Of a stretch of 64,000 nucleotides of DNA, positions 1-9,285 are shown in pieces; the stretch's first letter is position 1, and every line of letters begins with the position of its first letter. The position numbers were made by a program, and so were the translations under genes. This DNA is from Ensifer sp. Root278 (GTDB lineage Bacteria > Pseudomonadota > Alphaproteobacteria > Rhizobiales > Rhizobiaceae), in contig NZ_LMJJ01000043.1 of NCBI RefSeq assembly GCF_001429285.1, positions 439-64,438 on the forward strand. The letters are read 5' to 3'. The notes below the pieces were generated by a model, which was given only the letters and a program-made list of their open reading frames with translations, ran no database searches and was not told the DNA's origin.

Positions 1-185
1 CTTGCCCGTCATTAGTTCCAAGCACGCGGCCCGAATCCGGCTGCGAGAAGGCCGCCGGCTCCTGTCGACGGTGAAGAGAACGTCGCCCTTGCGAACCACG
101 GCATTGTCGGCGACCGCAACGCGATCGACGAGCCCGGTGACGTCGGGCGCAAGCGAAACGATGATGCAGCGGAACTATCGCGCTC
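1..185 (-). pseudogene. Remnant of an HlyD/EmrA-type membrane fusion protein
   Basis: Reading the minus strand downward from about 185 gives PDVTGLVDRVAV followed by NAVVRKGDVLFTVD, the biotinyl-lipoyl-like motif of HlyD/EmrA/AaeA membrane fusion proteins. A TAG stop lies just upstream of it in the same frame, and after FTVD the likeness continues only in another frame (RQEPAAFSQPDSGRVL). The piece is therefore a truncated, frameshifted fragment that runs off the window edge. Family likeness is by motif only. Confidence 0.45.
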
Positions 186-492
186 GCCAGCTATTGTTGC
201 GCGAAAGGAGCGCACCGATGACAGACATCCGAAACGCCACATTCTACGTGTTGGAACAGGACTCACGGCGAGCGGCCGCGCGGTTCACGTCCTTTACACC
301 GAGGATGCAACCCAGATTCAGCTCACCCGCTTTGCCGCGGCTGGCATCAGAACGAGCCTTACTCCGCAAGGGTAGGGTGGATTGGCCGCGCAGGGCGCGA
401 ACCTCGGATCACAAAAACCACGGAATAATAACGGCGAGGTTCGTGTCTAAGTTACAAGCGGCGAAAAATGCATTCCGTTCGGAGGACATCCG
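186..492. other. Intergenic stretch with no convincing gene
   Basis: An ATG at 217 has a good Shine-Dalgarno (AAGGAGC) and starts MTDIRNATFYVLEQDS, which faintly recalls the N-terminus of DNA polymerase III chi (HolC), but the frame soon turns into low-complexity arginine-rich sequence. It may be a decayed gene. Nothing else is supported before the Shine-Dalgarno of the next gene. Confidence 0.3.
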
Positions 493-1830
493 ATGAATAC
501 CGGGATCCCGCGACTCTCGATCATTGTCTCCATCATAGGTGTCCTCGCCACCGGTTGTGTCGCCGTTTCGGATCAGAAGACGGGGGCAATTGCCTCCAAC
601 GGCGGCTATGGGCCGAACCCGACGCTGCCAAAGCCGCGACCGACGCTTATCCCCACGATCCGGATCGCCGAAGCGAAAGGTTGGCGGGACGGCACGGCGC
701 CGACGCCCGCAAAAGGCTTAAGGGTCAATGCCTTCGCCACAGGTCTCGACCACCCCCGTTGGCTGCACGTCCTGCCCAATGGCGATGTGCTGGTTGCTGA
801 AAGTAACGCGCCGGAAAAGAAGGGCGGCGGCTTCAGCCTCCGCAAGCTGGTCATGGGCGCCGCAATGAAGCGTGCCGGCGCGGCAACCAAAAGCGCCAAT
901 CGGATCACGCTCCTGCGCGACACCGATGGAGATGGCGCCGCCGACATGCGCCGGAGGTTTCTGGAGGGACTGAATTCGCCCTTCGGCATGACTCTTTCGA
1001 ACGGCACGATCTACGTCGCCAACACCGATGCCCTCGTCGCCTTCCCCTACAGGAGCGGCCGCACCCGTATAACTGCTCCGGCGCAAAAGATTGTCGATCT
1101 GCCGGCGGGCGATCTCAACCACCATTGGACCAAGGACGTCACCGCCAGCCCTGACGGGCGCAAACTGTACGTTACAGTCGGCTCGAACAGCAATGTCGGG
1201 GAAAACGGCATGGCAGCGGAGGCGAACCGGGCCGCTGTTCTCGAGATCGACCGCGCAAGCCGCCGCACGCGCGTCTTCGCCTCGGGCCTGCGCAACCCGA
1301 ACGGCCTCTCCTGGAATCCGCAGAGCGGCGAACTCTGGGTCGCCGTCAACGAACGGGATGAGATCGGTAACGATCTCGTCCCCGACTACATGACCTCCGT
1401 CCGCGATGGAGGCTTCTACGGCTGGCCCTACAGCTATTTCGGCGGGAACGTCGACGCCCGCGTCAAGCCACAGCGTCCCGATCTCGTCGCCAAGGCTATC
1501 AAGCCGGACTATGCGCTGGGCTCGCACACCGCCTCGCTGGGTCTTACGTTCTCAAAGGGCGCTTCAATCGGCCCACTCTATCGCAACGGAGCTTTCGTTG
1601 GTCAGCACGGCTCCTGGAACCGGAGCGTCTACAGCGGCTACAAGGTTGTCTTCGTGCCTTTCCGAAATGGCAAACCCAGTGGCCGGCCACAGGATATTCT
1701 CACGGGCTTTATCGGCCCCGACAACAAGGCAATGGGTCGTCCGGTCGGCGTAGCGATCGACAAAAGCGGCGCATTGCTTGTGGCAGATGACGTCGGCAAC
1801 GTCATTTGGCGCGTAAGCCGACGCAATTGA
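493..1830 (+). CDS. Sorbosone dehydrogenase family lipoprotein (PQQ-type beta-propeller)
   Basis: 445 residues. The N-terminus is a lipoprotein signal with lipobox LATGC (Cys about residue 22), so the protein is probably anchored in the periplasm. The body carries repeated propeller blades: [59 protein letters not shown] and a final [19 protein letters not shown]. This is the soluble glucose/L-sorbosone dehydrogenase family, which usually oxidises sugars or aldoses with PQQ. The substrate cannot be read from sequence. The start is fixed by CGGAGGA seven bases upstream. It stands alone, with no PQQ biosynthesis gene in the window. Confidence 0.88.
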   Translation: MNTGIPRLSIIVSIIGVLATGCVAVSDQKTGAIASNGGYGPNPTLPKPRPTLIPTIRIAEAKGWRDGTAPTPAKGLRVNAFATGLDHPRWLHVLPNGDVLVAESNAPEKKGGGFSLRKLVMGAAMKRAGAATKSANRITLLRDTDGDGAADMRRRFLEGLNSPFGMTLSNGTIYVANTDALVAFPYRSGRTRITAPAQKIVDLPAGDLNHHWTKDVTASPDGRKLYVTVGSNSNVGENGMAAEANRAAVLEIDRASRRTRVFASGLRNPNGLSWNPQSGELWVAVNERDEIGNDLVPDYMTSVRDGGFYGWPYSYFGGNVDARVKPQRPDLVAKAIKPDYALGSHTASLGLTFSKGASIGPLYRNGAFVGQHGSWNRSVYSGYKVVFVPFRNGKPSGRPQDILTGFIGPDNKAMGRPVGVAIDKSGALLVADDVGNVIWRVSRRN

Positions 1831-2155
1831 GAACCGAGCGCAGGTATAGAACTCATTTTGGCGAAGGGGAGGGGCGTGAGTTCGTCTCCGAAAGCCGACA
1901 AAGCGCCTGACGGCGAGCCTAAGCGCAGTATCAGCACAGCCTCAGCTTGTTGCTCAGAATAGGCGCCTTTCGAGAATGACTGCATGTCTCGCGACCCATC
2001 GGCGACGCATACTGTCCGATCCCACGACGCGGTAGATCAACCGCCAAGGCTTGTGCGATAGCCCATATTCTATCGTGGCCAACCGCATCGAAAGGAATAA
2101 CGACGCCAGCAGGCGTGTCATACGCTTCGACAACAAAAAAGATGGAGTTATTGCA
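1831..2155. other. Intergenic region, nothing recognised
   Basis: About 325 bases between the sugar-dehydrogenase-like gene and a small secreted protein. No frame shows family-like sequence. A GGAG at 2142-2146 serves as ribosome binding site for the next gene. Confidence 0.4.
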
Positions 2156-2431
2156 ATGAGGATCGTTACCTTGATTACCGCCTCGGCGGCCTTGCTGATC
2201 TCCTCCGGTGCGATCGCCCAAGCGGACGACCATCTATTCCAAGCGCAACAGAACGGATTGGCGGCTGGCGGCACAGCATCTTCCAACACACACGCTTTCA
2301 CGACAAACAGTGCAGGCCATAGTGGTACCTTGGCGCCCGGTCAGGGCAGTCCCTTCACCGGCCATGACACCCAGACGCCCGCTACTGATACCGATGCCGC
2401 CAACCAGCACGCCAACGTGAAAGTCCGCTAA
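2156..2431 (+). CDS. Small secreted protein of unknown function
   Basis: 91 residues from the ATG at 2156, which has GGAG about ten bases upstream. An in-frame start at 2051 would add a poorly conserved-looking extension, so I prefer the later one. The first 20-22 residues (MRIVTLITASAALLISSGAIAQA) form a clear Sec signal peptide. The mature part is Thr/Gly/Asn/His-rich, without cysteines or a recognisable domain. Periplasmic or secreted location is inferred from the signal only. Confidence 0.7.
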   Translation: MRIVTLITASAALLISSGAIAQADDHLFQAQQNGLAAGGTASSNTHAFTTNSAGHSGTLAPGQGSPFTGHDTQTPATDTDAANQHANVKVR

Positions 2432-2815
2432 GGCTGAAGGAATGGCAAGGGCTCCGCGTCTCCCTGCTCTTCGACGGCCCCGTTACATAGGCGATCGAGG
2501 CAGCGGCGCCGGCTCCGAATCTGAGGCGAGGCCGGCTGGCTGGCGGAAGGCGAGGAGGTAACGCTCTTGCTGGCTGGCTTGGCGTGGTCGTACTGGCCTG
2601 ACGGCATTCCTTGATCTGAAGCCGGGCGAAACGTTGCGAGTGTCACCGGAGCGGCAGCATGCGGGCGACAATGGAGTGGAGCACACAGCACAGCACGCCC
2701 GCCAAAATCAGGGCTATGCGATGTAAGCTTCGTGATGGCTTCACTAGAACATTGCGATGCCTGCGCGCCCTCGAAGTGGTAGGATAAAGTTGGCCATTGG
2801 AGTGTGGGCGGGAAA
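2432..2815. other. Intergenic region, nothing recognised
   Basis: About 380 bases with no supported gene on either strand. The minus strand carries one open frame rich in Ser/Pro/Arg that looks like a GC-driven shadow. The promoter of the downstream cyclase must lie here, but no clear -35/-10 pair was found. Confidence 0.35.
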
Positions 2816-5002
2816 ATGGAGAGGCGGCTCACCGCAATACTCTCTGCTGATGTTGTCGGCTATAGCCGCCTGATGGGAGAGGACGAGGTTGGCACCCTAG
2901 AGCGGCTGAAGGCCTGCCGCCGGGAGTTGGTTGATCCCGCCATAGCCGACTTCCATGGCCGCATCATCAAGCTCATGGGCGATGGTGCGCTCGTTGAATT
3001 CGCGAGCGTTGTGGACGCGGTTCAATGTGCCGCCGTGATCCAGCGGAGAATGGCCGGCCGCTGCGAGGCTGTTACCGCGGCACAGCGAATTCAGTTCCGT
3101 ATTGGCATCAATCTCGGTGACGTCATCGTCGAAGGCGATGACATCTACGGCGACGGCGTGAACATAGCCGCGCGACTGCAAAGTGTGGCCCAGCCTGGCG
3201 GGATATGTATATCCGGAACCGCGTTCGATCACGCCGTGCACAAGGCCAATGTCGGCTTTTCGGCCCTCGGTGAGCAGCACCTGAAAAATATAGCCGACCC
3301 GGTCCGTGTCTATCGCGTTCTGCTCGACCCATCCGAGGGGGGAAAGGTCTTGACGGTCGGCCGCAGGCACGGCCGTCGGGCTATTATCTTGGTAGTGGGC
3401 CTCGCCGCGATGCTGATCGGAACCTTGGCGATCGTCTTCGCATGGCAATGGTCGTTTGCCCCGCAGCATACATCGGTTGCGGTGCTGCCATTCGCCAATC
3501 TGAGCGGCGACCCGGCCGAGGATTATTTCACCGATGGCATCACCGACGATCTGATTACCGATCTCGCAAGTCTATCGGACGTGGAGGTCACCGCCCGGAA
3601 TTCGGTGTTCGCTTACAAAGGCAAAGCCGAAGCTGCGGCGGACATCGGACGCAAACTCGGCGTGCATTTTGTCGTCGAGGGCAGCGTTCGTCGAACGGGG
3701 GATCAAATCCGCATCAATGCCCAACTGATCGATATCGCAAGCGGCGACCATGTTTGGGCCAAGAGGTTCGACCGCGACGAAGCGGAGGTATTCGTGCTGC
3801 AAGACGAGATGAGCAGGCAGATCGCTAAGGCACTCGGGTTAGAGTTGACCCGGTCGCAGACCGAACGGATTGCCCGACCGCCGACCGCGAACCTTGAAGC
3901 ATATGACAATTATCTGCGGGCCGAGCAGGCGACGAGGACCGGACGCCCTTCCGAGTTGCTGGAGGCCCTAGCCCTGTTTGACAAGGCGGAGGCGCTCGAC
4001 CCCGGTTTTGCTGAGGCCTTCGCGGCCGACGCGCGCACCACCGCTTACGTCTGGCGAAACGCATTTGACGACGTTCTCCAGAGCGCATTGGCGCGAAAAA
4101 GGGCCTACGACAAGGCAAGCCGTGCCTTGGCGCTCGACCCCGCCCTTTCATCGCCGTACGCGGTCCTTGCCGTCATTCAGGTCGTGGAGCGACGCTATGA
4201 AGAGGCCATCGCCTCAGCACGGCAGGCGATAGCCCTCGGGTCCGCCGATGCCGAAGCGCAGATGGCCGTCGCATACGTTCAACTGTTCTCCGGAAACCTT
4301 GCCGAAGCCGCTGCGGCCGTCGAGACGGCGCTCAAGCTCGATCCGAACCTGTCGGCCATCGACCGGTATACCGCTGGGCTGATTTTCTATCTACAACGCG
4401 ACTACGTGAAGGCCATCGAAAATTTTGCGCTTGCGCGCGATGGTTCGCCCGGAAACGGCTATTTCGTTACCCCTCTCGCTATGGCCTACGTCCAGGTCGC
4501 CCGGCTTGAGGATGCCCGTGCGGCTGTCGCCGAAGGAATCCGGCTGCTCGGCGGTAGCAAATCTGCGGAGTCCCTGGCGGGCTGGCGGATGAGTCATGCC
4601 CACTTTCGAAACGAGCAGGACTTGGCGTTTATCCTCGATGCCCTGCGCGAGGCCGGTATGCCGGAGTGGCCATTCGGATTCCAAGGCGACGCGCACGACC
4701 GGTTGAACAGTGACGAAATAGCGAGCACGGTCATGGGGAAACTTCTGCGGGGTAAGATCGGCCCCTCCGGAAGCCCGGCACTCCTGCAGGTTAACCGCGA
4801 TGGCAAGGCGGCATTCCGCTCAGCAACGCAGATGATGACCGAAACGGTTTTCGTCAAGGGGGACTTGCTCTGTGAGCAGAGTGAAAACGCATTTGGTCAA
4901 GCCGATTGCGGCCCGGTCTACAAACGTGCAAGTTCGCCCGATGAAGGCGGCTATGCTTACGTGAACTCGAGCAAGGTCTTCTACTTCTCGCCAGTCAAAT
5001 AG
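2816..5002 (+). CDS. Class III adenylate/guanylate cyclase with TolB-like domain and TPRs
   Basis: 728 residues from ATG 2816 (MERRLTAILSADVVGYSRLM is the usual family start; a GTG four codons upstream is possible). The cyclase homology domain occupies about residues 1-165, with metal Asp in LSADVVGYS and LMGDGALVEF and the Asn/Arg pair in GVNIAARLQ. One membrane span follows at about 187-208. A TolB-like/FlgO-like domain (VAVLPFANLSGDPAEDYF) covers about 219-340, and the rest is TPR-like helices. This architecture is common in rhizobia; it makes cAMP or cGMP at the inner membrane with a periplasmic sensing part. The true product and signal are unknown. It is monocistronic. Confidence 0.9.
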   Translation: MERRLTAILSADVVGYSRLMGEDEVGTLERLKACRRELVDPAIADFHGRIIKLMGDGALVEFASVVDAVQCAAVIQRRMAGRCEAVTAAQRIQFRIGINLGDVIVEGDDIYGDGVNIAARLQSVAQPGGICISGTAFDHAVHKANVGFSALGEQHLKNIADPVRVYRVLLDPSEGGKVLTVGRRHGRRAIILVVGLAAMLIGTLAIVFAWQWSFAPQHTSVAVLPFANLSGDPAEDYFTDGITDDLITDLASLSDVEVTARNSVFAYKGKAEAAADIGRKLGVHFVVEGSVRRTGDQIRINAQLIDIASGDHVWAKRFDRDEAEVFVLQDEMSRQIAKALGLELTRSQTERIARPPTANLEAYDNYLRAEQATRTGRPSELLEALALFDKAEALDPGFAEAFAADARTTAYVWRNAFDDVLQSALARKRAYDKASRALALDPALSSPYAVLAVIQVVERRYEEAIASARQAIALGSADAEAQMAVAYVQLFSGNLAEAAAAVETALKLDPNLSAIDRYTAGLIFYLQRDYVKAIENFALARDGSPGNGYFVTPLAMAYVQVARLEDARAAVAEGIRLLGGSKSAESLAGWRMSHAHFRNEQDLAFILDALREAGMPEWPFGFQGDAHDRLNSDEIASTVMGKLLRGKIGPSGSPALLQVNRDGKAAFRSATQMMTETVFVKGDLLCEQSENAFGQADCGPVYKRASSPDEGGYAYVNSSKVFYFSPVK

Positions 5003-5022
5003 ATACGCGCATCCGTGGCGGT

Positions 5023-5535
5023 TCAGTGATATTGATCCAGCTTGAGGTCGGCCGCGATCTTCGGCCAATTGTCATCGGCTTTGGCCACTGCTTCCACCGC
5101 GTGGGTCGCAAACCAGTTCGCACCGCCCTGATCGTAGGTCAAGTAAAGCTTGCCGTCGATAATCTTGAACGCTTCTGGATCGATGTTTACCGTGACTGAC
5201 CCGAATGCGACCTCGCCCGCGCAGTAGCCGCCATACTGCGGCGCATACTTCATCGGCTCGCTGATAAACATTTCGCGGTGTTTGGCATTGGCGAAATGCC
5301 AGGGCGTCCCCAGCCATTCGTAGGAGAATTTTTCGGAACCTTTCATTGCCTTGCCGCGGGTGAAGTAGGCGACCGGGTCGTATCCCATGATCGCTACGCC
5401 GCCGAAGTAGCCTGTGTTCACCGAGTCATCGGCGAAAGCTGATGGTCCACCAACATTGGCTGCGATCGCAAGGATAACCATCGCCACAGATCCGCGAAGC
5501 CCCCGAGTCGGAGCGCGTTTGCTCATCGCATGCAT
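5023..5535 (-). CDS. YHS domain-containing periplasmic protein
   Basis: 170 residues, with a signal peptide of about 35 residues ending SAFADD. The YHS core is visible as GGVAIMGYDPVAYFTRGKAM, then YEWLGTPWHFANAKHREMF and YAPQYGGYCAGEVAFG, the form found in secreted YHS proteins often tied to metal or heavy-metal stress. AGGAGGG four bases before ATG fixes the start. It is the second gene of a two-gene unit, 13 bases downstream of the ankyrin gene. Metal binding through the Cys/His/Tyr residues is inferred from the family. Confidence 0.85.
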   Translation of the reverse strand: MHAMSKRAPTRGLRGSVAMVILAIAANVGGPSAFADDSVNTGYFGGVAIMGYDPVAYFTRGKAMKGSEKFSYEWLGTPWHFANAKHREMFISEPMKYAPQYGGYCAGEVAFGSVTVNIDPEAFKIIDGKLYLTYDQGGANWFATHAVEAVAKADDNWPKIAADLKLDQYH

Positions 5536-5548
5536 CGTTCCCTCCTGC

Positions 5549-6142
5549 TCAATCGTGGATTCCCAAACACTTCATGTAATCGTCGTCGCCCAAAACGCTG
5601 GCCGGAGGACAGGTCGCGCCATGCCGCTTCAACAGCCGGACAATGTCGGTATTGCCTTTCCAAAACGCCCGTGTGATGGGCGTGTAGCCGTGAACCTCCA
5701 CACGGCCGACATCGGCTCCCCTGGCGAGAAGAAACGTAGCGAGAGCGACGTGGTTTTCCTCCCCGGCAACCATCAGCGGCGTCACACCCGCCTTATTGGC
5801 CGCATCGTCGAGCGTCGCGCCGTGGGCGAGCAGTAGTTTGGTGATCGGCAGGCTGCCAGAAAAGGCCGCGGCATGAAGCGGGGTAAAGCCGCCAGAGTTT
5901 CGCGCCATAACGTCGGCACCTTTATGTATCAGCAACTCGGCGATTGCGAGCTGGTCGGCCAAAGCAGCGTTTATCAGAGGCGTTGCTTGATCGTGCGCCC
6001 GGCTGTTGACATCGGCGCCCGAGGCCAGAGCCTTCTCGACAGCGGCGGAATCTCGGGCTGTTACGGCATCGAACACGGAATTCCCCGCGGCGGCGATTGT
6101 CGCCGTGAAGATCAGCGTTTCCAATGCCAATAACCCGCGCAT
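5549..6142 (-). CDS. Secreted ankyrin repeat protein
   Basis: 197 residues with an N-terminal signal peptide (MRGLLALETLIFTATIAAAG). At least four ankyrin repeats follow, e.g. GADVNSRAHDQATPLINAAL, GGFTPLHAAAFSGSLPITKL and AGVTPLMVAGEENHVALATF. The C-terminus has two cysteines (ATCPP, YMKCLG). Ankyrin repeats bind proteins; periplasmic ones in bacteria sometimes accompany redox enzymes. It precedes and is probably co-transcribed with the YHS-domain gene, so the two may act together, but the target is unknown. Confidence 0.85.
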   Translation of the reverse strand: MRGLLALETLIFTATIAAAGNSVFDAVTARDSAAVEKALASGADVNSRAHDQATPLINAALADQLAIAELLIHKGADVMARNSGGFTPLHAAAFSGSLPITKLLLAHGATLDDAANKAGVTPLMVAGEENHVALATFLLARGADVGRVEVHGYTPITRAFWKGNTDIVRLLKRHGATCPPASVLGDDDYMKCLGIHD

Positions 6143-6550
6143 GGCTGGCCTTTCTAGGTTTCTAAAATAGCATGGACCCTGTTTTTTGGGTAGGCGGCGA
6201 CGCGCCTAGTCTCGTGTAAGCCCCTCCTTGTGGGCGATCACAATCATAAGGAGAGTAGTAGGTTTCAAAGCGGGCACGCGGGTCTTTGTCAAACACTGTG
6301 CGGCATAGCACCGGCCCTGACTGCACAGCGTATCTAACGCGGATTGTGCCGCGGTGAGGTCCACCAAAGGGGTGCTTGGTGTCAAACGCGTGAATCTGTC
6401 CGGCCGGCATTGCCTCAGGCAAAATGGTGCGCTGGCTTTAACTGCGTGGGGGAGGGCGATGCCGGGGCACAGTCGATTGGGGCCCCGACCAGCTGCGCGC
6501 GAGAGCCTCGTCAGCACGTCGCGTGTCGTCGCCTTGCCCGAAGCGAGATC
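6143..6550. other. Intergenic stretch without supported gene
   Basis: About 400 bases upstream of the LysR remnant. Open frames exist on both strands but none resembles a known family. The region may be the debris of the same insertion or deletion events that left the regulator fragment. Confidence 0.3.
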
Positions 6551-6790
6551 GGCGTGGAGGATCTGAAGGGCGAGAAGATCATCTCGTTCTCACGGCAGAA
6601 CCTCTCTGACACTGAGCGATATTTCACTAAAAAGTTCGAGGAGCACGATCTGTCGAAGAGTTTCGCCTATACTGCGACGACACCTTCTCGCTGGTGTCGT
6701 TGGTCTCCGCAGGTCTTGGCATCGATCTGCCCAACAGCAAGTTCGAGCCCATGGAGGTGAGGGGCATCGACTTCCCTGGCCTTCCCGCGG
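6551..6790 (+). pseudogene. Fragment of a LysR-type regulator (substrate-binding domain)
   Basis: The plus strand reads VEDLKGEKIISFSRQNLSDTE then RYFTKKFEEHDLSKSFAYT, typical of the effector-binding domain of LysR regulators. After AYT one base is missing: the family-like continuation CDDTFSLVSLVSAGLGI appears only in the next frame, followed by LPNSKFEPMEVRGIDFP after an apparent internal deletion. No helix-turn-helix part is present. This is a dead fragment; whether it once regulated the neighbouring azoreductase is a guess. Confidence 0.6.
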
Positions 6791-6866
6791 CGCGGCGTGC
6801 CGGGTAGTCGGCCCCGGTCCCCGGCTGATGGCTTGGCTCTCCTAATTCTCTTGGCAGACGGCACTT

Positions 6867-7529
6867 TTAAGCGATTAAGGCCCGCGCGGACGGACTCTCC
6901 AACATGCTTTTGCTATCTTCTAGCTCGGCAACCTTTGCCGCTGCCTCCTTCAGCGACGACTTTCTCTGCTCGGAACTTACGTTGACCCCATCTGCAGTGA
7001 TAACCTCAGGACTGGCGATTCCGATGAAAGTCAGCACGCTCTTCAGATAGCTCAGCGTGTGCTCCAATTTCTCTGCTGGTGAACCCGGTCCGTAGAAGCC
7101 GCCGCGCGCCAACGCTATGATGACGCGCTTGTTGAACACCAAGCCTTCGGGTCCCTTTTCGGTGTACCGAAACGTCTTGCCCGGGACGGCGATTCGATCA
7201 ATCCACGCTTTCAGTTGGCTGGGCACGCTGAAATTATACTGGGCTACGCCGAGAACGACGGTGTCGGCTGCCAGGAACTCTTCCAGAACAGCTTGGCCAA
7301 GCGCAAGGTCGGCCTGAAGCGCGGCATCATGGCTCGCTTCCAAGCCTCCCCTGACCACGGCTACGTAGTTGCCTGAGAGGTGTGGGATCGGCTGGGCTGC
7401 AAGGTCGCGATACACCACGTCAAAGCCAGGATTGAGATCCTTAAGGCGTGTGACCACAGCCGCCGAAAGCGCTCGGCTGACGGAGTTTCCGCCGAGAATG
7501 CTGGAATCGAGATGCAGGAGGGATGGCAT
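6867..7529 (-). CDS. azoR: FMN-dependent NADH-azoreductase
   Basis: 220 residues, close to the 200-210 usual for AzoR/AcpD flavodoxin-like reductases. Visible motifs are LLHLDSSILGGNSVSRALS (FMN phosphate-binding loop), QYNFSVPSQLKAWIDRI (the MYNF-type flavin-contact segment) and ALARGGFYGPGSP. The enzyme reduces quinones and azo bonds with NAD(P)H in the cytoplasm and often protects against electrophiles. The start has GAGG seven bases upstream. It is divergent from a TetR gene, with two operator-like palindromes between them, so TetR control is likely. Confidence 0.92.
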   Translation of the reverse strand: MPSLLHLDSSILGGNSVSRALSAAVVTRLKDLNPGFDVVYRDLAAQPIPHLSGNYVAVVRGGLEASHDAALQADLALGQAVLEEFLAADTVVLGVAQYNFSVPSQLKAWIDRIAVPGKTFRYTEKGPEGLVFNKRVIIALARGGFYGPGSPAEKLEHTLSYLKSVLTFIGIASPEVITADGVNVSSEQRKSSLKEAAAKVAELEDSKSMLESPSARALIA

Positions 7530-7605
7530 CGATGAACCTCACACACGGAATTGAGCGGGGATGGGGCTGAGCAAGATGGAAGTCTCGATCAACAGAAATG
7601 ATTAT

Positions 7606-7639
7606 AAAGTCATTTCGACGATATAGTCAATATGAAAGT
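7606..7639. promoter_or_regulatory. Operator-like half-palindromes upstream of azoR
   Basis: AAAGTCATTTCGACGAT (7606-7622) and ATAGTCAATATGAAAGT (7623-7639) each match the perfect palindrome at 7793-7809 at 12 of 17 positions and are adjacent in the azoR leader. They are probable binding sites for the divergent TetR regulator. Confidence 0.45.
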
Positions 7640-7792
7640 TCACTGATCATCTGGAAATTAGAAATGGGTCACGCCAGCTTTCGATCGCCTCTGTCGCGAT
7701 TTTGCGGTTGCCCTTTCAGGATGGCTTGGCCTGCTGCATCCGTCGATCGGGCGCGGCGCCGGGAAGCGAAAGCTCCAATACAATTGAACGCA

Positions 7793-7809
7793 ATAGTCAA
7801 AACGACTAT
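7793..7809. promoter_or_regulatory. Perfect palindromic operator before TetR gene
   Basis: ATAGTC-AAAAC-GACTAT is a perfect 6-bp inverted repeat with a 5-bp spacer, 43 bases before the TetR start. Position and form fit an autoregulatory TetR operator shared with azoR. Confidence 0.55.
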
Positions 7810-7851
7810 ATGCTCATAGCGAGCCACGGGATTTGCGGAGCAGGTTGACGA

Positions 7852-8460
7852 ATGGCAAAGATAAATATGGAGCGCCGGGCGAAGATCGGGCGCGAAAGGC
7901 GGGCCAGGACGCACGCGCAAATCGTCGAAGCGGGGACGATGTTGCTCGCGCAAGGGCCCGCCAAGGCCCTCACAGTGGAAGCTGTTGCAGAGGCAGCGGG
8001 CCTCGCCAAGGGCACCTTCTACTATCACTTCCAGAATATCGAGGAGTTGGTTTCTGAGGTAACCGGGCAACTCGGCCGGAGTTTCGACGACGTGCTGTCG
8101 CCTGATCGGTTCGAGATGAGCGACCCTATCGCCCGTATTTCTTTCGCCTTCACGCAATCACTGGAAAAAGCGATTTCAGACACTGGCTGGGCGCGGTTGG
8201 TCGTTCAGAGCGCGCAAACCCGCGGCGAGTTCGCCCGCAGTGTTCGCGACAATCTCAAAACCGAGATTGCTGAGGCGATTGCCCAAGGGCATATGACAGT
8301 GAGGGACCCGGAACTGGCTGTCGACATCCTCGTTGGAATTTGGCTGCAGGTGACCCGTGGCATTCTCCAACGAGTCGCCCCCCCTGAATTGTCCAGCCAG
8401 GCCCTGGAAGCGGCACTTCGGGCCATCGGGAGCGCCCGACCCAAGAGCCCGAGTCCTTGA
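7852..8460 (+). CDS. TetR/AcrR family transcriptional regulator
   Basis: 202 residues. The N-terminal helix-turn-helix (about 15-60) reads QIVEAGTMLLAQGPAKALTV then AVAEAAGLAKGTFYYHFQN, the TetR signature. The C-terminal ligand domain is helical and gives no ligand clue. It is divergent from azoR, and a perfect palindrome lies just upstream, so it likely represses azoR and itself. It resembles the regulator at 8574-9239 in its first 40 residues (IGRE-RRART-AQ-V), suggesting an old duplication. Confidence 0.9.
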   Translation: MAKINMERRAKIGRERRARTHAQIVEAGTMLLAQGPAKALTVEAVAEAAGLAKGTFYYHFQNIEELVSEVTGQLGRSFDDVLSPDRFEMSDPIARISFAFTQSLEKAISDTGWARLVVQSAQTRGEFARSVRDNLKTEIAEAIAQGHMTVRDPELAVDILVGIWLQVTRGILQRVAPPELSSQALEAALRAIGSARPKSPSP

Positions 8461-8573
8461 TGGGTTCTGGCGAAGCTTCCGTGTCGGCATTATAGAGCAT
8501 GTACCATGCCCCCGGGGTGTGCCGCTCGCAAAGCAGTCCGAAATCGCGAAGCTTGCTCCGCCCCGCATGTTCG

Positions 8574-9239
8574 CTACTTGGTCGCGCTTCGCGAGGAATT
8601 GTCCGACATGGGAGTTGCCGGTAAGCGCATAAGGACAGACTTGGCCTCCTGGGCATTGAGGCCGATCGCGCGCAGAATCGCGCTGATGGCAGCGTCACGG
8701 TCGATCGAGGACAACCTTCCTTCGCCGAGCGCGCGTAAGATCTGGAGCATGATTCCGACGACAATCTCCAGTTTCAGCTCTGCAGACACCCCGTCGTCCG
8801 GCAATGCCTTCGAGAACTGCTGTAGGTCTTCGAAGAGGCGGCGGCGGGCAATCTCGCCGCCCTTCGGCGCCGCTGCCGCCAGTCTTGCGACAACGCTGGC
8901 CCATAGAGGGTCTTTGAGAGCCTTGTCGATGAATGAGTAGCACCCGAAGGCAATCTTTAGAGCAGGGTCGGTGAGGGAGCCTCGGCCCGGCTGCAGCAGT
9001 TCGTCGAAGGACCGCACCAGCTCCTCCGCGACCGCTGCGGTCACTGCCTCCAGGCTGTCGAAATGAACGTAGAAGGTTCCCTTGGCGACGCCGGCCTCCT
9101 TGACCACGTCATCCACTGTGACAGATTCCACCGCCTGCCTAGCAAACAGCGAATTGGCGGCAGCAACAAGCTGCGCTCGAGTTCTCGCGCGCTTTTCACG
9201 CCCGATTTCGGCGCGTCGGATCGGATCGATTTTGGCCAC
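8574..9239 (-). CDS. TetR/AcrR family transcriptional regulator
   Basis: 221 residues from GTG at 9239, chosen because VAKIDPIRRAEIGREKRART lines up with the start of the neighbouring TetR; an ATG at 9278 would add an unlikely 13 residues and overlap a palindrome. The TetR signature is ESVTVDDVVKEAGVAKGTFY. It converges on the TetR at 7852 and diverges from the small membrane operon at 9616. Palindromes at 9273-9285 and 9519-9534 lie in the shared intergenic region, so regulation of that operon is plausible. Confidence 0.88.
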   Translation of the reverse strand: MAKIDPIRRAEIGREKRARTRAQLVAAANSLFARQAVESVTVDDVVKEAGVAKGTFYVHFDSLEAVTAAVAEELVRSFDELLQPGRGSLTDPALKIAFGCYSFIDKALKDPLWASVVARLAAAAPKGGEIARRRLFEDLQQFSKALPDDGVSAELKLEIVVGIMLQILRALGEGRLSSIDRDAAISAILRAIGLNAQEAKSVLMRLPATPMSDNSSRSATK

Positions 9240-9272
9240 GTACAGACAACCTGAAAACTTTTCATGCAAATA

Positions 9273-9285
9273 GGTCATATTGACC
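9273..9285. promoter_or_regulatory. Palindrome upstream of TetR gene
   Basis: GGTCA-TAT-TGACC is a perfect 13-bp palindrome 34 bases before the GTG start of the minus-strand TetR gene; it is a candidate autoregulatory operator. Confidence 0.45.

Noticed and set aside
2051-2155. N-terminal extension of the small secreted protein
   Set aside because: A signal peptide and Shine-Dalgarno place the start at 2156.
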